Assembly: GCF_000686845.1 (NCBI RefSeq)
Contig: NZ_JMLS01000019.1
Coordinates: 124,001-188,000, forward strand
Length of the DNA stretch: 64,000 nt
Source: Paenibacillus sp. UNC451MF
Lineage (GTDB): Bacteria; Bacillota; Bacilli; Paenibacillales; NBRC-103111
Reading direction: 5' to 3'
The first letter of the stretch is position 1, and the number at the start of each line of letters is the position of its first letter. The notes below the pieces were generated by a model, which had not been told where the DNA came from, searched no databases, and saw only the letters and a program-made list of their open reading frames with translations. The position numbers and the translations under genes were made by a program. Below, in pieces: positions 1 to 9,155 of the stretch.

Positions 1-3000
1 AACCTTCACGGTTTGACTTAAGAAGGTGTTGCCCGTGTGACCCGGCTTCCCTGTCGTTGCAGATGTACCCGCATAATCACCATAGACAATAATAGTTTTG
101 TCTATGCCGTCCCCAACAAGGCTTACGTAAGGTCTATCCACGGTAAGCTTCTCAGTATAGGTTCCTGCCTTGATGTAAATCACGGTTCTTTCCGTATTTG
201 ATGTCGGAATGGCATTTACAGCGCTTTGAACCGTATTGAAAAGCGTTGTACCAAACCCAGTGCTAGCCGCTGTGGCAGCCTGGTCCACGGTAAGCACTTT
301 TGCTGGCAGAACGGCAATTTCATCCGTTATTGGGCCTGCCCCGTTAGCATTGGAAGCAGATATAACATAGTAGTACGTCGTTCCGTTGGTTACGCTCTTA
401 TCTTCATACGAGGTTTGATTTATTGAAGTAAGGGTCGTATAAGGTCCGCCACTCGTAGTTGCTCTTTTCACGGTATAACCGGTTACTCCGTCTACTTTAT
501 CCCACGTAAGACTGTCACTGCCTTCAGCAGCAACCGCTTTGAAGCCTGTCGGTGCAGCAGGGGCACCAGCCACAGCTGCATAAGGCGTAACCTTCAGCTG
601 GTTGGAGATCATACTTTCCTGAGCTAGCTGTTTGTCCACCACACGGCTTGCAACAACGACATAGTAGTAGGTTGTGTCGTTAGTTACTTTCTCATCTGTA
701 AAGCTAACTCCCCTCACATCGGATTCTACCGTTGTATAAGGTCCACCGTTAACTGTGCTTCTCTTAACACTGTAATACGTTGCGTCCGTAACCGAAGTCC
801 AGCTTAGACCCACCTTATTATTTGCGGGCACGGCGCTTAACAGGGTCGGCGTTTCTAACGGTGCCGCAGGAGTGACCTTAAGAAGCGCGGAGCTTGGACT
901 CGAGCCGCCCATATTTGCTGCCGTAACCTGGTAATAGTATTGCGTACCATTCGTTAAATTTTTATCCAGATAGGTGGTATCGGCAAGCTTCTGCACCACA
1001 GTTACAAACGGACCTTCCGGATGGGTGCTTCTGAGAAGCGTGTAAGTGGAAGCCACCGGTTTTCTGTCCCCATCAATGCCCTGGACTGAGCTCCAGTTCA
1101 AAGTAATTTGACTGTCCCGAATATCGATTTGCCCGAATGCAGGTGCAGTAGCGGGTGGTTTAACATTGTCTGGAGAACCGACAACCTCATTTGACCTGTC
1201 GCTCTCCCCATTCGCATTGACACCCGTCACGATATAGTAATATTTTTCCTTATTTGCAAGACCCGTATCCGTGTACGTAGGCGACTTTACTTCGTTCGCT
1301 ACACGAGTATAGGGACCTCCGGCTGCCGCACTCCGATAGACGTTATAGGAATCCACCCCGCTAGCTGCATTCCAGTTCAGCACGACCGTCTGGTCGGCTC
1401 CTGCCGAGGTTAGATTTTGCGGAGTTACCGCGCCTTGTTGGTAAACCTTCACGTTATCCACGTACATGCTTCCTGTGGAGGAGCCTGCTGTTCTTGCCTG
1501 AATTTTGGCGATGTTCGTGTCCTGCGTACTAAACTTGAAGTTGCCTCTGTAGACTCCATTGAAATATACATCTGCAGAATTCGTTCCTGTATCGGCAACA
1601 AACTTCAGTTGGTACCAGTTCACAGTATTACTAGGATTGACCGTTTCAAATACGTTCAAATTTGTCACGCTAAAAGAAAGCACCGTTTTACCCGAGCTAT
1701 CGATCAGCTCCAAAGGATAGGAATCACCGATGACCTTGGGCTGCATAAAGCTCAACTCTGCCGTCAGACCGTTTTTGCCGGAGACCGGTGTAAAAGCATT
1801 CGTGAAGCCGCCTCTTCGACCCGAATTGGCATTATCGTTGATCCACATCACATTGGTCGAGTTGCCTGTTATCGTCGCCGACTTGTTATTGGCTGGGGCA
1901 ACCTCGGATGGCGAATAATATTTATTCGTCAAATGATTGTTGTTGATGACGGTCACATTGTTGATCGTTTCATCCCCAGCATTAGCAATGGAAACATAAC
2001 CTTCTGGTGTATCACCCAGTGCGCTGGCTTCAAAATTATCATTGATGAAAAATACACCAGGTTTACCCGATACTTCACCGGAATTTGCACCTTCACCGAC
2101 CGCATTCACGGCACTAATCACATAGTAATAAGTGGAACCGTTCGTTAATCCCGTGTGAATGAAGCTAGTATCGTTGACAACGTTAGTTACAAGAGTGTAA
2201 GGTCCTCCAGCTGTCGCGCTCTGCTTGACGTTATAAGACGTCGCTCCGGATACGCTATTCCAGGTAAGCGTCATTTGCTTATTTCCTGCCGAAGCAGAAG
2301 CATTCGTTGGCGCACCAGGTACTGCAGGTGCAGTCGTTACTGTCGGTGTAACGGATACCTCGTTGGAATATACACTTGAGGATACCGAATTGGCAGCTGT
2401 GACGACATATTTATACGTCTGTCCATTCGTTACTGCACTATCCGTATAGCTTAATCCGTTTACCGGACCGCTGTTTAATTTGGTATACGGCCCGCCGCTA
2501 GCTGTACTGCGTCCTACATTGTAATAAACGGCGTCCGTTACTGCGTCCCAGTTGAGAGTAACCTTAGCATCACCAGCCGTACCGCTAAGTGCTGGAACTT
2601 CCAAGGATACCGGCAGCGTCGTGGTCAAACTAGATACCGCTGTGGTTGTGGCACTGTTATAGGAATTGAGCAGCGTTATACTATCGAACGATGCACTAGC
2701 CGCTTTACCCACAGCATAGCCGACATACATGGTTTGATTGGATGTTACATCCGTAATATTTTTTCCATTTATATTGGTCCATGTAATCGTAGTTCCGTCA
2801 GAGGTGCCGATATCAAAATACACATCCGCTTTACTTGTGCCCCCATTCCATTGCTTGCGGACACGCATGTAGCTTGGAGGCGTATCATAGGTTACATCCG
2901 CACCTGAAACCTTATATCCTGAATTACTTGCCGAACCGCTTCCAGCAGCAGATTTAGTAGTAACATATGGCTGGAATTTGCTCCCCGTACCATAATGGTA

Positions 3001-3378
3001 GCTATAAACAAAGGAGCTGCCTTGATCCAGAGTGCTGCGAACCAATACGCCCGCCTGGGCTCCGCTGACATACGGATAATTGGTCAGTCTAGATATTAGG
3101 GTGAAGTCTCCGCTTACAGGAGTATAAGCATATTGAAACTGCTCCGCTGTTGAGTTCTGATTCGTAATGCCATTCGATGAACTGCTAGTCACCGTAAGCT
3201 TACCCGTCGTTTTGTCATATGAGGTTGTCCCCGTGGAACCGTTATAGCTTAAGCTGCTCCAGCCCGTAGGAAGCGCAGCTGCCTCCGCATCAGGTATACC
3301 AAGGATCGGGATATACGATGCGAGCAGTAAAAAGCACAGCATGATGCGTAATGATTTGACCATATTGCCTTTTTTCAT
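1..3378 (-). CDS. Secreted multidomain FN3 / pectinesterase protein (partial, C-terminus beyond window)
   Basis: The frame is open from ATG at 3378 to base 1, giving 1126 residues without a stop. Residues 1-33 form a signal peptide ending AEA. A beta-sandwich (DUF1349/concanavalin-like, with AGVLVRS) follows to about 230, then two fibronectin III modules, a second sandwich-like domain (about 440-640) and four more FN3 modules, each ending in a TYYYVVTA-type strand. From about residue 1028 the sequence (AGTYTEKLTV, then VSLVGDG and GDYAGTS) matches the N-terminal part of CE8 pectin methylesterases. Such enzymes remove methyl esters from homogalacturonan outside the cell. The catalytic Asp residues would lie beyond the window. 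The RBS AAGGAGG lies 12 nt before the start. The domain calls come from reading motifs; the enzyme family call is fairly secure and the sandwich family is less so. Confidence 0.8.
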   Translation of the reverse strand, partial: MKKGNMVKSLRIMLCFLLLASYIPILGIPDAEAAALPTGWSSLSYNGSTGTTSYDKTTGKLTVTSSSSNGITNQNSTAEQFQYAYTPVSGDFTLISRLTNYPYVSGAQAGVLVRSTLDQGSSFVYSYHYGTGSKFQPYVTTKSAAGSGSASNSGYKVSGADVTYDTPPSYMRVRKQWNGGTSKADVYFDIGTSDGTTITWTNINGKNITDVTSNQTMYVGYAVGKAASASFDSITLLNSYNSATTTAVSSLTTTLPVSLEVPALSGTAGDAKVTLNWDAVTDAVYYNVGRSTASGGPYTKLNSGPVNGLSYTDSAVTNGQTYKYVVTAANSVSSSVYSNEVSVTPTVTTAPAVPGAPTNASASAGNKQMTLTWNSVSGATSYNVKQSATAGGPYTLVTNVVNDTSFIHTGLTNGSTYYYVISAVNAVGEGANSGEVSGKPGVFFINDNFEASALGDTPEGYVSIANAGDETINNVTVINNNHLTNKYYSPSEVAPANNKSATITGNSTNVMWINDNANSGRRGGFTNAFTPVSGKNGLTAELSFMQPKVIGDSYPLELIDSSGKTVLSFSVTNLNVFETVNPSNTVNWYQLKFVADTGTNSADVYFNGVYRGNFKFSTQDTNIAKIQARTAGSSTGSMYVDNVKVYQQGAVTPQNLTSAGADQTVVLNWNAASGVDSYNVYRSAAAGGPYTRVANEVKSPTYTDTGLANKEKYYYIVTGVNANGESDRSNEVVGSPDNVKPPATAPAFGQIDIRDSQITLNWSSVQGIDGDRKPVASTYTLLRSTHPEGPFVTVVQKLADTTYLDKNLTNGTQYYYQVTAANMGGSSPSSALLKVTPAAPLETPTLLSAVPANNKVGLSWTSVTDATYYSVKRSTVNGGPYTTVESDVRGVSFTDEKVTNDTTYYYVVVASRVVDKQLAQESMISNQLKVTPYAAVAGAPAAPTGFKAVAAEGSDSLTWDKVDGVTGYTVKRATTSGGPYTTLTSINQTSYEDKSVTNGTTYYYVISASNANGAGPITDEIAVLPAKVLTVDQAATAASTGFGTTLFNTVQSAVNAIPTSNTERTVIYIKAGTYTEKLTVDRPYVSLVGDGIDKTIIVYGDYAGTSATTGKPGHTGNTFLSQTVKV

Positions 3379-3695
3379 GTTGTCTATGAACCTCCTTAAC
3401 TCTATTGGTCTTACTGCAAATGCACCTTGAGATTTCCCACTCCTTTACACGGTCTGAACAACGCGACAAAGCTGCACCTATCCATGCTCCTTTCTACGAA
3501 GCAAACAACCTTGCCCGCTGCTCCCCCATTATGCATCCCGGAATATTTCCCGACTATAATCATCTTGTCTGAAGGTAGATGATTATCCAGGTGAACCGGC
3601 GTTACAGCCATATGCTGTTTTCAACCAGATATAGAGGCAATCTAGGAGACAGATTTAAATGGTCCATATGGTGGATGATTCCTTATCGAAGCATG
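3379..3695. other. Non-coding leader region upstream of the FN3/pectinesterase gene, with a 10-bp inverted repeat
   Basis: About 320 bases separate the upstream terminator from the start codon. No convincing gene is present. A perfect inverted repeat (ATAATCATCT / AGATGATTAT) lies at 3556-3565 and 3577-3586 with an 11-base loop and no U-run, so it may be a protein-binding site or an RNA hairpin of a long 5' leader. I compared it by eye with c-di-GMP, glycine and cobalamin riboswitch cores and saw no match. Confidence 0.4.
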
Positions 3696-3734
3696 AAAAA
3701 TAGCCCCTCAGAGGCTCATCACCTCCAAGGAGCT
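3696..3734 (-). terminator. Rho-independent terminator of the solute-binding protein gene
   Basis: On the minus strand a 13-bp stem with G-U pairs (AGCTCCTTGGAGG against CCTCTGAGGGGCT) is followed by a U-run (ATTTTT). It lies just after the stop of the solute-binding protein gene and separates that unit from the FN3/pectinesterase gene. Confidence 0.75.
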
Positions 3735-3741
3735 ATCGTAC

Positions 3742-5292
3742 TTATTTAACATTCATTTGTTTAATTTCAGCATATTCGCTATTTAGTTCGTCAATAATCC
3801 TATCGCCACCGCTTTTACGCCATCTTTCGACTTCTGTCGCGAATCCCCGTTCATCTCTTTTTCCCAAAATAAACTGATAGGTGGCATCCGTGATGATCGT
3901 TTGAAGTTCCGCTCCTTTTTCCGCCTGTGTCTGTGAAAATAAAGAGGTTGTCGGATCATTGATCGCCATCTTGGCATTGTCTTCAATCATGCTCTGGATC
4001 TTGTTCTGCATGTCGCTTGTTTCTTCAAGCTGCAAGTACCTAATGTCGAACGTTCGCAGCGCATTGGCGTAAGGCTCTACCTCCTGTTCCCGCAAGTTTT
4101 GCGTATCAGGGAAGATTTTGATCGTCAGCTGATCGTCGTTCAATTTATAATGACGGTCCTCTATGCCGTAGGTAAGCAGGTTGTTGATGTCTTCGGATAA
4201 CAGATTGTTAAAAAAAGCAAGAACGTCGCGGAGCTCGGCCTCATTTTTAATACTCGATTTGGGGAATAAGAACAGCCCGCCAAACCCGCTTCCTCCCCAT
4301 ATCCGTTCCCCTCTTGGCCCATTAATACGGTTTACGATATCTACATCGGCATCCTTATTTACCTTTTGAATACGGTACTGCACGGAAGAAGCCAGCACAT
4401 TGCTAATCATCATCCCGGCTTCTCCCCGGATGAAGCGATCCTCCTGCTGTACCTTGCTGGTCACAGTAAAGTCAGGGTTGATCAGCCTTTCTTCATACAG
4501 CCTCTTCATAAACTTCATCGCAGCATTATACTCCGGCGTCATGAAGTCAGGGGTTAGCTTCCCGTCCACAAGCCCCCAGCTGTTTGGAGCGCCTAAGTAA
4601 GCAGCAATATTTTTGAAGGCACCGTATACAAGATCATTGCGATCGATTAAGCCGTACGTATCCTGCTTGCCGTTTCCGTCCGGGTCCCCATAAGTAAAAG
4701 CTTTAAGCACCTCGTAGAGATCCTCAATACTCCTAGGTTCTTGCAGGCCCAGCCGATTCATCCAATCCTTGCGGAATTGAATCCCCTGTCTTGATTGCGG
4801 GCGCTCCCAATAAATTCCGTACGATTTTCCGAAATAAGATGCATTATTCATAATAGTCGGGTTCATAAACTTGCTGATTAACGGATAGTCCTTCAGATAA
4901 GGCCCAATTTCCCAGAATAAGCCGGATCGTATTCCGTTAACAATCGAAGGCTGCTTCACATCGACCGCCTTGACTTGCAGCACCTTAGGCAGTGTGCCTG
5001 CGGCTATGGCAGCCACCATCTTGTCCGAGTAAATCGTATCCGGTACCCATGCAATAGTAAGCCTCGTGTTCGTCTTGGACTCCAGCTTATGAAGGAGCGT
5101 ATCCTTAGGCGGATCGTCTTGATTCAAGACAAGCATAAAGCTTATTTCTGGGGATGCCGTTGTCTTAACGGCTTCCTGCTTTCCCTCGTTCTTCAATGAA
5201 GGCTGCAGTGAGCAGCCTACCGTTAAAACGGTAAGGAGCAGAGCCATACTAACATTAGAAATGTATCCTCTGATGCTCCAATTGTTCCGCAT
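3742..5292 (-). CDS. Extracellular solute-binding lipoprotein of a sugar ABC transporter
   Basis: A 516-residue protein with a lipoprotein signal peptide: a basic N-terminus, a hydrophobic stretch (MALLLTVLTVGC) and lipobox Cys27. The rest reads as a family 1 solute-binding protein of the LplA/YtcQ type common in Paenibacillus, with RKDWMNRLGL, a DPDGNGKQDTYG calcium-loop-like motif and GGSGFGGLFLFPKSS. It should be anchored to the outer membrane face and bind an oligosaccharide. The start lies two bases after the stop of the AraC-type sensor gene, with GGAGGG upstream, so the two are probably cotranslated. No permease or ATPase gene lies alongside, so it may serve a transporter encoded elsewhere or act as the sensor's ligand-presenting partner (inference). 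Confidence 0.85.
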   Translation of the reverse strand: MRNNWSIRGYISNVSMALLLTVLTVGCSLQPSLKNEGKQEAVKTTASPEISFMLVLNQDDPPKDTLLHKLESKTNTRLTIAWVPDTIYSDKMVAAIAAGTLPKVLQVKAVDVKQPSIVNGIRSGLFWEIGPYLKDYPLISKFMNPTIMNNASYFGKSYGIYWERPQSRQGIQFRKDWMNRLGLQEPRSIEDLYEVLKAFTYGDPDGNGKQDTYGLIDRNDLVYGAFKNIAAYLGAPNSWGLVDGKLTPDFMTPEYNAAMKFMKRLYEERLINPDFTVTSKVQQEDRFIRGEAGMMISNVLASSVQYRIQKVNKDADVDIVNRINGPRGERIWGGSGFGGLFLFPKSSIKNEAELRDVLAFFNNLLSEDINNLLTYGIEDRHYKLNDDQLTIKIFPDTQNLREQEVEPYANALRTFDIRYLQLEETSDMQNKIQSMIEDNAKMAINDPTTSLFSQTQAEKGAELQTIITDATYQFILGKRDERGFATEVERWRKSGGDRIIDELNSEYAEIKQMNVK

Positions 5293-5294
5293 GA

Positions 5295-7679
5295 CTATCC
5301 CTCCATGGATGCTGAACCATTCGAATTACCGTCATCCTGCCGCCCTAATTCACGGAATTTGCCCGGACTGTGGCCTTCTGTTTTACGGAAAGACCGTATG
5401 AAGTTTTGAGAATTATTGTATCGCAGCCGCTCAGCGATGTCTTTTATGGGCATATCCGTTTCCAAGAGCCATTTGATAGCAATCTGATGGCGGTGCTGAG
5501 CCAGATAGGCGCTGAAGGATAATTCCATGCTTTTTCGGAAAATGGTCGCCAAATAGCTTGAATTATAATGCAGACGATCTGCACATGTATCGATCGTAAT
5601 ATCGGTATCGAACTCCTCATGAATCATCTGTACCATTTGCTTTGACAAAGCAAGATGTCTCACTTCGGTGTGTCCCTCAATCCCTGTCATGATGGGGTCG
5701 ATGATTTGGTCCATGAACCATGTCTCACCAGACTCTGGTAAGCTCAACTGATACAATTCGTCGAACAGCGCCTGCTGCCGCTGCATCGGGATCGCCTGCC
5801 CTGTGACTCCATTGGCAAGACCCAGCGTATTCATCAGCAGACGTACGGCATTAAACTGCATATCATAGGGATTGGAATTGTTTTGTTCTATTTCGTGCAG
5901 CAGCTCGCTAAGCAGCGGTCTGACCCGCTCCCTATCCACCAGTTTGATCGAATCGAACAGCTCTGATTGGAGTGCAAACGGGTAGGAATAGTGCAAAATA
6001 TGGTTTTCGCCCAGGTCACCGAAGTAACCGATCCCTTCATCTCCGAAGAAAGCATGCCTTTTGGCCGCCTCAACCGCTTCTTCGTAGGCCCGGGGAATAT
6101 CCGGCAGACGCTGATACGGAACACTGATACCGATATTCACCCTCAAGTCCAGCACCTCGGCCGCTGTTTGCTGAACAAGCCTGGCAGCTGCGTATACTTC
6201 AGATAAAAATAACTCCTCGGAATCCGCTCCGCTGGTCAGGACTGTCGTTTGCGTTCTGCCAAGCACGATGGGATGCAGTCTTCGATCAGCAGCTATGAGC
6301 TCCCCGACCATATTATTCACGGCAAACAGCAGCAAATCGATATCCTTTTCCGTAAACCGGGTATTCTCCAGACTGCCGATCTGCAGGGCCAGCACACAGA
6401 AGCGTGAGAAATCCTGGCGCATGCCGAGGCTTTCCATCCGTTCGACAATTTCCCCTTCCCTCATACCGAACAGGAAGAGCTTGACCATCAAAAAAGTACG
6501 CAGAAGCTCGGTTTGTCCTTCCAGCCTGCTTTCCAGCCGTCTTTTCGTATCGAACAATGAATGAACCTGTTCCCCAATCATTTGAATTTCATCTAAAGGT
6601 TTCGTGGAGGCTGCCCTACCTATCTGGGACAAAACTTCTTTATATATTTGGGCAATCGGTCGGTACAGCCGCTTCGTCCACAGCAAGATTGCAATAATGG
6701 ACAACAATAACAATCCAATGCAAATGTACAAGGTGAACCAACCGATCTCTCGCGATGAACGGGTTAATTGATCCAACGTAACAACAGACACATACGTCCA
6801 GCTGTTATAGTCCGATTTACGGTACGTGACCATGAGGGATTGACTGTCTATGTTCAGGTTATACTGCCCTGTGCGCTCCTCGGGTAGCTGCTTCACAGAT
6901 TGCTGCAGCGATTCGTCCAGACCGTCCAGAGTCACCCCTTTATGTACAATTAAACGTCCATCTTGATCAAACAAAAGCACAGCTTCGTGGTCCGCATTGA
7001 CGGAAATCAGCTGGCTAATGCTGCAAGCGGGAATTTGAATCATTGCGGTTCCTGTACTCCGATAAGCAGTAAGCGGAAGCTTTTTCAGCAAATTAACATT
7101 TATTTGGCAGCTATTTACTGCAGCTAGCTGGATAGCGCTTTCATTCTGAGGACTGCTTGGTTGGATAGCAGGGATGACGGCATCCTTTGATCCAGATGGC
7201 GCTTTGGATCCGCTGATCTCCCATACGGAAGGCGCCTCCGGGTCAGGCATGGCTGAAGCGTTTCCTTTTATCCAGGCATCCAGCCTGTACAGACCGTCGT
7301 TTTTAATGAGCCAATTGCCGGCTGTACTCCATATTTGAATATCATCTATCCCAGTATCGAGGCGCTGCAGACTGCTGAGCTCCGTTTTCACCTGGGTATA
7401 CAGCTGGAACTGATCCGGATTTAAAGGTTCATTGAGTGCAGTTTGAATGATTTTGGAGCCCAGAAAATGAGTTGTGGCTTGATCGACTACCTTTAAGGAA
7501 TGCTCCACATTCATCTGCGTCTGCTGAAGACTGAGCGCTGTTTCTTTCTTCATTTTCTCCAGCACGACACCGGAAGACTTCGCATAGGAAAATAAACCAA
7601 GCAGCACAACGGGCAGCGTGGTGATAATAAAACATAATATTACCCATCTCACATAATAACGGTTCGGCTGCTTTTTCAT
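5295..7679 (-). CDS. Membrane-bound AraC-family transcriptional regulator (single-chain sensor)
   Basis: 794 residues: transmembrane helix 1 (about 12-31), an extracytoplasmic sensing region of about 270 residues, transmembrane helix 2 (about 305-325, with ICIGLLLLSIIAILLW), a cytoplasmic linker, and a C-terminal AraC double helix-turn-helix (about 685-785, with CADRLHYNSSYLATIF and IKDIAERLRYNNSQNFIRSF). These proteins sense an extracellular cue and directly activate adjacent genes, usually for polysaccharide uptake. It is the first gene of a two-gene unit with the lipoprotein behind it. The nearby pectinesterase suggests a pectin-derived signal (inference). The family call is secure; the ligand is unknown. 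Confidence 0.88.
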   Translation of the reverse strand: MKKQPNRYYVRWVILCFIITTLPVVLLGLFSYAKSSGVVLEKMKKETALSLQQTQMNVEHSLKVVDQATTHFLGSKIIQTALNEPLNPDQFQLYTQVKTELSSLQRLDTGIDDIQIWSTAGNWLIKNDGLYRLDAWIKGNASAMPDPEAPSVWEISGSKAPSGSKDAVIPAIQPSSPQNESAIQLAAVNSCQINVNLLKKLPLTAYRSTGTAMIQIPACSISQLISVNADHEAVLLFDQDGRLIVHKGVTLDGLDESLQQSVKQLPEERTGQYNLNIDSQSLMVTYRKSDYNSWTYVSVVTLDQLTRSSREIGWFTLYICIGLLLLSIIAILLWTKRLYRPIAQIYKEVLSQIGRAASTKPLDEIQMIGEQVHSLFDTKRRLESRLEGQTELLRTFLMVKLFLFGMREGEIVERMESLGMRQDFSRFCVLALQIGSLENTRFTEKDIDLLLFAVNNMVGELIAADRRLHPIVLGRTQTTVLTSGADSEELFLSEVYAAARLVQQTAAEVLDLRVNIGISVPYQRLPDIPRAYEEAVEAAKRHAFFGDEGIGYFGDLGENHILHYSYPFALQSELFDSIKLVDRERVRPLLSELLHEIEQNNSNPYDMQFNAVRLLMNTLGLANGVTGQAIPMQRQQALFDELYQLSLPESGETWFMDQIIDPIMTGIEGHTEVRHLALSKQMVQMIHEEFDTDITIDTCADRLHYNSSYLATIFRKSMELSFSAYLAQHRHQIAIKWLLETDMPIKDIAERLRYNNSQNFIRSFRKTEGHSPGKFRELGRQDDGNSNGSASMEG

Positions 7680-7776
7680 CTATTGTGTATTCACCCTTTG
7701 TCCTGTTCAACCGGTGGAAGCGCATTCTGGCTCTCATTTATAACATTGTAACATAAGCCCGAACCGTCAAGAAGAT

Positions 7777-7810
7777 AAAAAAGAGGATCGATCTCAGGCT
7801 ATAGCCCTCT
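7777..7810 (-). terminator. Terminator downstream of the UDG-like gene
   Basis: On the minus strand AGAGG pairs with CCTCT around an inner GGCTATAGCC palindrome, and a run of six U follows. Confidence 0.6.
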
Positions 7811-7822
7811 GCGCGGCAGACG

Positions 7823-8560
7823 CTAGAAAAGCGCCTTTATCCTATTTCGCATAGCTTCCTGGTGGTAGGCGAATTGCTTGTGCCTATGCCCGTTGGCTCC
7901 TGATGGATGCGGGAACCCCCATAAGCATTGCTCCGCATCCAGTCTACCTTCCCTTACGAGAAGCTGAAGAACATCTTCCACTCTTTTTCCTAACGGAATA
8001 ATGAGTGCTTGTTTCATAGGTTTGAGCTCTTCCAGCATAAAAGATAACGCAGTCTTCAAAAGGAATTCGCTGGATAGTAGGTTGGGGTGTGTGCCGCTAT
8101 AATTATTCTTACTAACGAAAACCGGATATCGCAGCAAAGAAGTAGAATGAAGCAGCCTTTGCTGCTCATGGAACAATGCTCCGCAGGACAGTATAGTCAA
8201 ATACCGATGAAGCTCCAGAGCATCCAGCATTCGGATTAGCTCGTTCCTCATTGTCCCCGCGAATCTTGCAGCTTCTTTCGCTTTTCTGCATACTTCCTCA
8301 TCTGAAATTCCTTCTTCCAAGCCGAATCTGGCCTCTTGCATGGCTATTCTCATTTGGTTCCAACCAGGTGTTAACCCGACTATGACCACCTTGGCTGAAG
8401 GATTGCTGTACTCATTGTGCGGCGCGTAGTACATTTCTAGTTGCCCGCTGCGCTCCATTAAAAAATCGTCTACCAGCAGCACTTCTTTGGTTAATACTGT
8501 ATCTTTGGGGAGCCGAAGTATCGCTTGTTTATACTTTTTGAAATGATTGGAAATGTACAT
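7823..8560 (-). CDS. Uracil-DNA glycosylase superfamily-like protein
   Basis: About 245 residues from ATG at 8560. An upstream in-frame start at 8608 would fall inside the terminator of the preceding gene, while GAGGG precedes 8560, so I prefer the shorter form. Two motifs recall the UDG superfamily: VIVGLTPGWNQ (glycine-proline motif of the uracil pocket) about 60 residues in, and GFPHPSGANGH near the C-terminus (HPS motif of the DNA-binding loop). Members remove uracil or other damaged bases, but divergent ones have other roles. Between the motifs I see no iron-sulfur cysteine set. It is a single-gene unit with its own terminator. The fold is likely and the activity unproven. Confidence 0.55.
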   Translation of the reverse strand: MYISNHFKKYKQAILRLPKDTVLTKEVLLVDDFLMERSGQLEMYYAPHNEYSNPSAKVVIVGLTPGWNQMRIAMQEARFGLEEGISDEEVCRKAKEAARFAGTMRNELIRMLDALELHRYLTILSCGALFHEQQRLLHSTSLLRYPVFVSKNNYSGTHPNLLSSEFLLKTALSFMLEELKPMKQALIIPLGKRVEDVLQLLVREGRLDAEQCLWGFPHPSGANGHRHKQFAYHQEAMRNRIKALF

Positions 8561-8596
8561 ACGACCCTCTTCTCTACACGCTATTATCAGGCTATG

Positions 8597-8643
8597 AAAA
8601 AAAAGCAATAAGCATAGTCTTTGTGTGACTACATTTATTGCTT
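8597..8643 (-). terminator. Rho-independent terminator of the GIY-YIG gene
   Basis: On the minus strand AAGCAATAA (8643-8635) pairs perfectly with TTATTGCTT (8611-8603). Inside is a second stem of GTAGTC with GACTAT, and U8 follows. It lies 12 bases after the GIY-YIG stop codon. Confidence 0.85.
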
Positions 8644-8655
8644 GTTCTACTTCAT

Positions 8656-9024
8656 TTATTTGTACAACACTTTATCTACATTGTATTTTGCTTTTAATTT
8701 ATTGATGATATAGGTCTCGTAAATCTCTCTATCGACAGCGTCCTCAACAATACAAACATCAATTTTAGTTACTTCGTTTCTATGGTCTTTCATTGGGGAC
8801 ACCGTATCTTCAAAATGTTTCTTAATTCTTGGTCTTAATTTTCTGGCCTTTCCAACAAACAGCAGCTCATCCTTGGCATTATAAAACATAAAAATGCCGC
8901 CTTTTTCTCTAGAAATCAGGTGAAAATCCGTAAATCCGTAAATGTTGCTTAACTCGGGGTTAATCTGTTTGTCAATGGAAACATCCGTTGCTGGAATAGT
9001 TATATTTATCAAGGTATAGTTCAC
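8656..9024 (-). CDS. GIY-YIG nuclease-fold protein
   Basis: 122 residues from a GTG start with a weak AGAAGAAAGAA upstream. The central part, GGIFMFYNAKDELLFVGKA then RIKKHF, has the beta-strand pattern and conserved Gly/Lys/Arg of the GIY-YIG fold as seen in UvrC N-terminal domains and small DUF-type relatives. The C-terminal half has an E-x-Y-I-I-N-K-L-K helix, placed where such proteins carry their catalytic Glu and Asn. It may act on DNA repair or recombination intermediates, but small stand-alone members are mostly uncharacterised. It forms its own transcription unit. The 131-base gap to the next gene upstream shows nothing notable. Confidence 0.7.
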   Translation of the reverse strand: MNYTLINITIPATDVSIDKQINPELSNIYGFTDFHLISREKGGIFMFYNAKDELLFVGKARKLRPRIKKHFEDTVSPMKDHRNEVTKIDVCIVEDAVDREIYETYIINKLKAKYNVDKVLYK

Positions 9025-9155
9025 TTCTTTCTTCTATTTAGAAGTAAATCTTATCATATAACTTGAGCTAAAACCATGTTCTATATTGGGATTAACCAGC
9101 GGAATATAAGTTCCATTTACTTTCGGTATACCGTGAGTATATCCAGTTGAGAAAC

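Noticed and set aside
1417-2148. 243-residue plus-strand open frame
   Set aside because: Reverse strand of the FN3-rich gene; low-complexity and without RBS or family motif.
3411-3611. 66-residue minus-strand frame in the leader
   Set aside because: No family, weak RBS, and it spans the hairpin. A non-coding leader is more likely.
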